NCBI GenBank assembly: GCA_027924585.1
Contig: BSBM01000186.1
Coordinates: 620,001-684,000 of the forward strand
Source of the DNA: Larix kaempferi
Lineage: Eukaryota; Streptophyta; Pinopsida; Pinales; Pinaceae
Direction of reading: 5' to 3'
DNA: 64,000 nucleotides
Of this stretch, positions 57,601 through 64,000 are shown one piece after another (within the stretch, counting starts at the first letter, position 1; each line of letters opens with the position of its first letter). The position numbers and the translations under genes are program-made. The notes below the pieces were generated by a model, which made no database searches, was not told where the DNA came from, and saw only the letters and a list, made by a program, of their open reading frames with translations.

Positions 57601-60315
57601 CTATTTCACCCTCCCCCCTTCCCACTCCTCTTAACCCCCACCATCCTCCTCCTCCCCCACTCTCTCCCTAACCAGCTCCCTCCTCTACCCATCCACTCCT
57701 CCTCCTTGTCCTTGTCCTCCTCCTATCCCCCTCCTCCTCCCTCCCCCCTCATCCTGCTCCTCCCCCCCTCTCCCCTCCCATATCCCTCTCCACTCCCCTT
57801 CCATCTCCACTCTCCCTCTCCTTCCCCCCTCTCGTCCCCTACTAAATAATCTTCCCTACTCCTCCTCCTCCTCTCCCTATCCTCCTCACCATCCCTAAAT
57901 CCCATCCTTAACCCTTCTCCCCCCACCTGTCCTCTCCCCCACCTCCTACTCCTCCCCCTCTCCATCTCCCTCTCCTCTTCATTCCTCCCCACCTCCCATC
58001 CCTTCTCCCTATCCTCTCCATTCCTCCCCACCTCCCATGCCCTCCCATCTCCCTCTCCCATCCCCTCCTCCACCTCTCCCTATCCTCCCCCCTTCCCCTA
58101 TCCTCACCCCACTCATCCTACTCTTCCCCCTCTCCATCTACCTCACCTCTCCCCTCCTCCTCAACCTCTCCCTATCCTCCTCCCCTCTCCCCCCCCTCCT
58201 CCTCTTCTACTCCTCCTCCCTCCTCCCCCTCCTCCTCATATCCCCTCCTCCCCCTCCTCTTCATATCCCCTCCTCCTCCTCCTCCTCGTAATCCCTCCCC
58301 CTCCTCCTCATATCCCCTCCTCCCCCTCCTCTTCATATCCCCTCCTCCTCCCCCTCTCCCACCCCCCTTACTACCCCTCTCCCCATCCCCCTCCCCATCC
58401 CCTCTCTCACAATCGCCTCCAAGTTACTCCCCCTAATACCCCTTCTCCCCATCCCACTTCCCCCTCCCCCACTCTCACTCTCCCTCTCCCCCTCTCCCAT
58501 CCCCCTACCCCCTACTACCCCTCTCTCCCCCACCTATTCCCCCTACAACTCCTCTCCCCATCCCCCTCCCCTGTACCCCCTACTCCACCTCTCCACTTCT
58601 CCTTCCTCCTCCTCCTCCTCATATGCCCTCCCTCTACTCCCCCTCTCCCCCTACCCCTCTCCCCATCCCCCTTTCTCCTCCTCCTCCCTTTCCCATCTCT
58701 CTACATCCTCCCCACATCCTCGTCTCCCCCTCCCTGCCTCCACCCCTCCCACTTCACCCACTCCCACCCTCCTCTCCCTCTTTCCCCTTATCCCCCCCCC
58801 ACTTCACCCCCTTCGGCCCTCCTCTCCTCCTCATATGCCATCACCCTCACCCCCCCTACTACCCCTCTACCCATCCCCCTCTCCCTCCCCCTCCTCCTCC
58901 TCATACCCCTCCGCCTACTCCATCTCTCCCCCTCTGCCCTCCCCCCCATCCCCCTTCCTCTCTCTCCCCCTCTCACATCCCCCTCCTCGCTACTCCCCCT
59001 ACTACCCCTCTCCCCATCCCCCTCCCCTGACTCCAATCCCCTTCCCTCCTACTCCCTCTACTGCCCCTCTCTCCTCCACCTACTCCCCCTCTCCCCATAC
59101 GCCTACCCCATACTCCCCCTCTCCCCTACCCCTTCCTTCTCCTCCTCCTCATACCCCCTCCCCCTACTCCCTCTCTCCCCCTCCCCCTCCCCCTATTGCC
59201 TACTCCCCCTCTCTCCATCCCCCTTTCTCCTCCTCCTCCCTTTCCCATCTCTCTACCTCCTCCCCACATCCTTCCCTCCCCCCTCCCCTCCCCTCCCCTC
59301 CCCCCTTCCCTCCCCCCCCTTCCCCCCTTCTATTCCTTCCATTACACCCTCCCCACCATTTCACCCCCTTATCCCCCCCCCCACTTCACCCCCTTTGGCT
59401 CTCCTCTCCTCCTCATATGCCATCCCCCTCTCCCCCCCACACTACCCCTCTACCTATCCCCCTCTCCCTCCCCCTCCTCCTCCTCCTCATACCCCTCTAC
59501 CTACTCCATCTCTCCCCCTTTTCCCTCCCCCCCATCCCCCTCCCCCGACTCCAATCCCCTTCCCACCTACTCCCTCTACTGCCCCTCTCTCCTCCACCTA
59601 CTCCCCCTACTACTCCTCTCCACATCCCCCTCCCCCTCCCCCCTACTCCACCTACTCCCCCTCTCCCCATACGCCTACCCCGTACTCCCCCTCTCCCCTA
59701 CTCCTTCCTTCTCCTCCTCCTCATACCCCCTCCCCCTACTCCCTCTCTCCCCCTCCCCCTCTCTCCATCCCCCTTTCTTCTCCTCCCTTTCCCATCTCTC
59801 TACCTCCTCCCCACATCCTTCCCTCCCCCCCCCTTCTTCCCCTCCTTCTATTCCTTCCATTACACCCTCCCCACCATTTCCCCTCCCCTCCCCCTCTCCT
59901 CCTCCTTCTCCTTCTCTCTCCCTTCCCCCCCACCCTTTCCCCTACCGCTCCACATCGCCTCTCCTCCTCTCTATCCCTCCACCTCCCATTCACTTCCTTC
60001 CCCCCGACTGCCTCCTCATCCTCCCAGTCCCAGTCCCCCTCCCCCTGCTTCTTCCTCCTTCCTTTTCTCCTCTTGACACATGGCCCTTGCACCCTCTCCC
60101 ACTCCTCCACCTTTTCCTACACCCCATGCCTCCTCTACCCTTCAATTGTCTACCATCCTCCCTTCCTTATTATCCTCCCTATCTTTTTCTTTTTTCTTTT
60201 TCTCACATCCCTACCTACTCCTTCTATAACCCACCATCTTCATATGTTTGTCTATATTCCTCTATTCCCTTCCTCTCCCCATGTTCTCCTCCTTTACCAC
60301 TCCCAAACTCCCTCA
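54651..60315. repeat. polypyrimidine (CT) tract, unit C (5.7 kb)
   Basis: The longest tract, with both native ends: it follows the conserved unit end and leaves through cacatggcccttgcacc...caattgtc and a T-rich tail into unrelated AT-rich sequence. It is C/T on the plus strand with almost no G. Landmarks such as tctaaccatcc...catttatt recur at 55007 and 55498. Frames up to 413 residues (58835-60076) are stop-free low-complexity sequence, not genes. Confidence 0.93.
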
Positions 60316-60900
60316 GTTGGAAAGAAAAATAATATAGTCCTGATAATTTTAATATACTTTCATATGCATCTATTAGTAATATTTTCATTAAAGCATATAT
60401 TAAAAAACTACATATTTATATTTTACAGTCCATGTTCTTAAATATTATATTAACTATATCCATCAACTAAATAAATTCCAAGAATATAATAAAGAGATTT
60501 CAAGAGAATTAATTTTTTCAAAATAAATATTTTTTTCAAAATAAAAATTAGAAAAAAATAATACTACCCTCATTCTAATCATCATTCTATTTCCCATCAT
60601 ATGACTAACTTAAAAAACAAAAAATAAATAAATTATAATAATATAATAAACAAAGATTTCAAAATAACTAAGTTCTCGAATAAAATATATTTTTAAATAA
60701 AAATTAAAACAATAATAATAGTGTCATTCTAATCATTACTCTATTTCCAATCACATGTCTAACTTGAAAAGGCAAAATCATGGGATAAAAGTATGGGAAA
60801 ATTAATCTTTGATTATCCATTTATTTGGAATAATTTAATAACAAATTAAAAAAATAAAAAAATAAAGTGTTACTTTAAAATATGGATATATCTACAGCCC
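60316..60900. other. AT-rich flank right of unit C, nothing recognised
   Basis: A/T-rich sequence with two diverged copies of an aataaaatcaaagatttcaaaa-like stretch around 60480 and 60650. No reading frames or known elements. It is the original right flank of the triplicated region. Confidence 0.5.
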
Positions 60901-61387
60901 AGTATGGGGGAGATCTTCTGATGTAGCGTTACATCTAATAAAACCTAAAAATGTAGCGTTACATCTAATAAAACGTAAAAAGTGATTGCGCGTAAAAAGA
61001 AGTAAGTAAAGTAAAGTAAAGTAAAAAGAAGTAAGTAAAGTAATGTAAAGTAAAAAGAAGTAAAGTAAAGTAAAGTAAGTATGGGGGAGATGTATGTAAT
61101 GTTTGTTACTAACAAAATAATTAAAAAAAAATCATGTCCACTCATAAAAAAAATTATGGAAAGTATTTAAAAAAAATCCACATTGGTTCATAAAATAAAA
61201 TATTATAAAAAGTAATTAAAAAATAGATGTTCGTTTATAAAATAAAAACTTAAAACTTAAACCCGGATCTATCAATCAAGAGAGATCAAATTTCTTGAGT
61301 TTAAATTTAAAAAAAGAAATACACCTCAAGAAATTGGATCCCTCTCGGTGGTTAATAGATACGGGTTTAAGATGGATCTATGCTGGT
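60901..61387 (+). mobile_element. LTR-like fragment with two purine-tract starts
   Basis: Purine tracts tatgggggagat occur at 60903 and 61080, each followed by an LTR-like start (gatgtagcg and tgtatgtaatg). The 3' end (caagaaattggatccctctc ... gatctatgctgg) matches the LTR fragment in unit C. A 32-bp tandem duplication (tgtagcgttacatctaataa at about 60922 and 60954) and a (GTAAA)n run lie between the two starts. Confidence 0.5.
60995..61080. repeat. (GTAAA)n microsatellite with aagaagtaa interruptions
   Basis: gtaaa repeats of irregular number separated by three aagaagtaa units. The 66-residue Leu/Thr/Phe frame on the minus strand comes from it. Confidence 0.85.
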
Positions 61388-61584
61388 ATTATAATATAAA
61401 GAAGCTTAAATTAACTATAAAATAATAAACTAGAAAATTGTTTAAAAAATAAAATAGGTACATGGCCCTATATTTCTGGTTTGAAATGTACTTAATGTGT
61501 AAAGATGGTAAACTGACGTAGTGTTTTATATTGAAAAGGACTGGCTACTACCAACCTTAATTTAGGGCAATAATCACCTCGGCC

Positions 61585-61609
<25 letters not shown>
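61585..61609. repeat. (TA)n microsatellite
   Basis: About 12 uninterrupted AT repeats. Confidence 0.95.
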
Positions 61610-61616
<7 letters not shown>

Positions 61617-62222
61617 AATATTTTTATAAGAAAAAAAATTGAATTAAATATTTTACAGAATATCATACGATTTTCCTCATCTGAAAAATAGGAATGAAAA
61701 AAAATGTAGAAGTGTGCGAAATAAGCCTATAAAAGTTTAAACAAATAGTTAAAGAATCTGTTATCAAAATGTGAACACTACTACAAGAGTAGTATTGACA
61801 AATTGCCAGATCACAGGTATTATCACGAAAAAATTTACATTTGGTAAAAATATACTCACATAAACAATTTAATTCTACACACGGATAGAAATAAAAATTT
61901 ATGAAAATAAGAAATAAAAATTTATCAAAATCACTTGCTTTTTAATATGATAAAGTCAGGACACGGAGAAGAGAATGCCACGAAGACACAGGAGGTGGAA
62001 CGTACGTTAAGGCAGGCTGATAGAAGAGAGAGTGGGAGAGCGATTGGCACAAACCTTAACGGCTATCCAAAGCACAATATCCAAGGCTGATTCAGAACGC
62101 TTGGCACAAACCTTAACTGCACAAAATCAACAAACCAAATAACATATATGAAATCCATTAACAATAAAAACCCACTTTAACAGAAACCCCACTTTAACAG
62201 AATATTCAAATTGTTTTTAAAA
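61610..62222. other. AT-rich, no gene recognised
   Basis: No conserved frame. The phrase ttggcacaaaccttaac occurs twice (62046 and 62100), 54 bp apart, a small degenerate duplication. Confidence 0.4.
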
Positions 62223-62414
62223 TCAACACCAGATTACAAAATCCTCTAAGAACAGAACCTGAAGTGCCAAGATCCAGTTTCCTCGGAGCAATTGCTGAGG
62301 TGGGCGTAAGTCTGAGTGGGGATATGCCTTGCGAGTGCAAATGTCAGGGAAGTAGACCATCCAAAGCTTCTCTTCCGTGCCCGCAACAAGTTTGAATGTG
62401 GGGTGGAATGGGTC
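62223..62414 (-). pseudogene. possible Agenet-domain gene fragment
   Basis: The minus strand has a stop-free segment of 63 codons with GC content and codon use unlike the surrounding DNA. It reads FKLVAGTEEKLWMVYFPDI, then CTRKAYPHSDLRPPQQLL and RGNWIL. The pattern of a V-Y-F strand followed by a charged turn, HSDLRP and a downstream W resembles plant Agenet (Tudor-like) domains, in which VYF...DLRPHQ.W is typical. It is preceded in frame by a stop and has no start codon, so it is an exon piece or pseudogene remnant. VRPIPP occurs just upstream in another frame, which also fits. Agenet proteins bind chromatin or RNA; function here is not claimed. Confidence 0.42.
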
Positions 62415-62518
62415 TCACTTCAGTCTGCAGGCAAACGTCCGTCTCCACTGGCAGACATTATATGATCTCTGCCGGAGCTTCTAAAATAAGTGACAGAAAT
62501 CTATCGCCCAGATAAGAA

Positions 62519-62766
62519 CATCCGCGATCATCATTTTCTCCATTTCATTTCTCTTGGCTGTGATTCATAACACACGGCAATCTCATGAGGAATACCACAC
62601 CTAAAGAAATCAACACCCAACGAAATCCCACGGAAATAAGGGCATCCGCGATCATCATTTTCTCCATTTCATTTCTCTTGGCTGTGATTCATAACACAGG
62701 GCAATCTCATGAGGAATACCACACCTAAAGAAATCAACACCCAACGAAATCCCACGGAAATAAGGG
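62519..62766. repeat. 124-bp tandem duplication
   Basis: The block starting catccgcgatcatcatt at 62519 is repeated at 62643, with a single difference seen (cacacggc versus cacagggc). Near-identity implies a recent event. Confidence 0.95.
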
Positions 62767-63240
62767 CGAACACGATGTAATTCAAGCGAGACGAATGCCA
62801 TTTGCTGAAGAATTACTTGCAACTGAAAAAGATAGCAGGGGCAGGGAAGTGTTTACAGAAGAATTTAACACATATTTGAAAAATTCAATAATGGACTGTA
62901 GGTTTAGTTAAAGAAAGCAAGAAAAGCTAGGGCAATCAATGTCCTGACCTGGAGGGAGTTGGTGCAGTCGGATTCCAGAATTAACGACTGATTCATAAAT
63001 CTCCGTGTCAACATGCGTGCTACTCAAACAGCTCCGGAAACCCTCGCTGCGAGCTCAGAATCTTCTCCCCTGGAAGACCAAAGTTACAAGCGGATCAACA
63101 GACCCTTACTGCCAATCTGCCAAACAGGGGTAGAGCACCATTTGGAGCTGCGAACACAGAAACCCTCTCCAACAGTAGCTGCGTCCATGGAGACACTAAT
63201 ATCTCGCTGGCTTCCAAATCTGCCAGATCCGATCTGAAAG
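62767..63240. other. moderate-GC segment, possible 5' part of the Agenet-like gene
   Basis: GC content is higher than in the flanks. The minus strand has partial frames (for example MDAATVGEGFCVRSS and, in another frame, ARSEGFRSC) that could be decayed Agenet N-terminal sequence. The plus frame of 74 residues at 63013-63237 has no recognisable domain. Neither is supported enough to call a gene. Confidence 0.2.
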
Positions 63241-64000
63241 GCAATAACAATAACTATGATAAGAGTTTTAAATAAATTTGAATTAACCTAACTTTTTGAA
63301 TTGTACGCTCACCCTTGGATCCCATTCCATTAAAGGATTTTTACTTTGATAAATCAACATTGTTTTTAGGATAAAAATACCGTTAGGTTACTCAGGATGC
63401 TTTTCTGATTGACATGGACAACTCTCCATCTGCATACAACGGCTACTCAGGATGCTTTTCTTATTAACAAAAGACAAAAACTACCAACTGATTAAACAAA
63501 ATTACGTGGCATTAATAAATCCTTCTTTACGTGGAGCGTCATCTCGAAATAGACCTGTCAAAACAAAATTAGCGTTCATATTTTAGATCGCATGGTATTC
63601 CATTATGCGAAAGGAATTTGAAATTTCATTATGAGATAATGTGGCCGCAGTTCTCATGTAACCATTTATCTGTAAGTTGAATAAAACAAAAGTCGATGGC
63701 CAAAATTTTACAACCTTATGTTTAAGAAGACGAGTTCCTCCAAAAGTCCAGCACAAGTTTATTAATATATTTATGAAGTGGCACATTTTAACAGTTGTTT
63801 ATTCCTATGTGTACAATATCAAGAGAATTAATATTAAGTCATTTTAATGTAAAGTGTCATTGGTGAAAAATATTTGAGTACGTCGAAACCAAATAAAATG
63901 ATACTTTTTGTCCATTTTATATAGATTATGATGAAAGTTTGGTAATTAGTTTTCATGTATGTTGATAAAAGTATGTAAGATGAACCTTTTATGCTTATAT
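63241..64000. other. AT-rich end, nothing recognised
   Basis: No conserved frame, RNA gene or repeat identified. The phrase ggctactcaggatgcttttct occurs in two close variants at about 63388 and 63431. Confidence 0.4.

Noticed and set aside
58835-60076. 413-residue Pro/Ser/Leu open frame in the CT tract, and the many similar frames on both strands in all CT tracts
   Set aside because: C/T-only sequence cannot form stop codons on the plus strand and rarely on the minus, so frames overlap in several phases at once with no domains and no conservation between units.
63013-63237. 74-residue plus frame as a host gene
   Set aside because: No domain, no splice context, and the minus strand in the same place shows better (still weak) similarity to an Agenet protein.

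Overview
The window is nuclear DNA from a seed plant and is almost entirely transposable elements and repeats. A conifer or other gymnosperm is the best guess. The reasons are a Penelope-like element with a GIY-YIG endonuclease (EN+ Penelope-like elements called Dryad are described from conifers), a 15.4 kb Ty3/gypsy element with 4.45 kb LTRs, AT-rich ancient repeats and very low gene density. The organism call is inference.

Layout. 1-968 is the 5' end of a minus-strand Ty1/copia element running off the left edge. From about 1475 to 60315 one large unit occurs three times head to tail. Each unit has about 9 kb of AT-rich non-coding sequence followed by a polypyrimidine (CT) tract of 1-6 kb. 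Unit A is 1475-29562, unit B is 29563-45647 and unit C is 45648-60315. Junctions A/B and B/C are the same fusion of CT tract to unit start. Only unit A has a different left flank, and only unit C keeps the long CT tract into right-hand flanking sequence. This is what a local tandem triplication looks like.

Each unit carries, in the same place, a dead Penelope-like element (minus strand), a (CT)n(CA)n microsatellite, a 32-bp minisatellite, a cluster of short palindromes and a putative single long LTR. Later insertions are confined to single units. Unit A received a 15,367 bp Ty3/gypsy element (5405-20771, minus strand). Unit B received, inside its CT tract, a 4,366 bp chromovirus deletion derivative with 385 bp LTRs and a perfect 5-bp target duplication. 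Unit C received an LTR fragment. Unit A also lost about 1.1 kb and carries a second partial copy of the unit end.

The Ty3/gypsy element in unit A is the most informative. Its LTRs each hold an eroded reading frame of about 730 codons just downstream of a TATA box. Its pol region appears to be ordered protease, extra RNase H, reverse transcriptase, degenerate RNase H, integrase. The extra RNase H points to the Tat group; its place before RT deserves checking.

After 60315 the sequence is AT-rich. It has another LTR-like fragment, microsatellites, a 124-bp tandem duplication, and at 62.2-62.4 kb a short minus-strand coding segment resembling an Agenet domain. That is the only hint of a host gene. 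No tRNA, rRNA or CRISPR was seen. Unit boundaries and divergence values come from reading by eye, not alignment.
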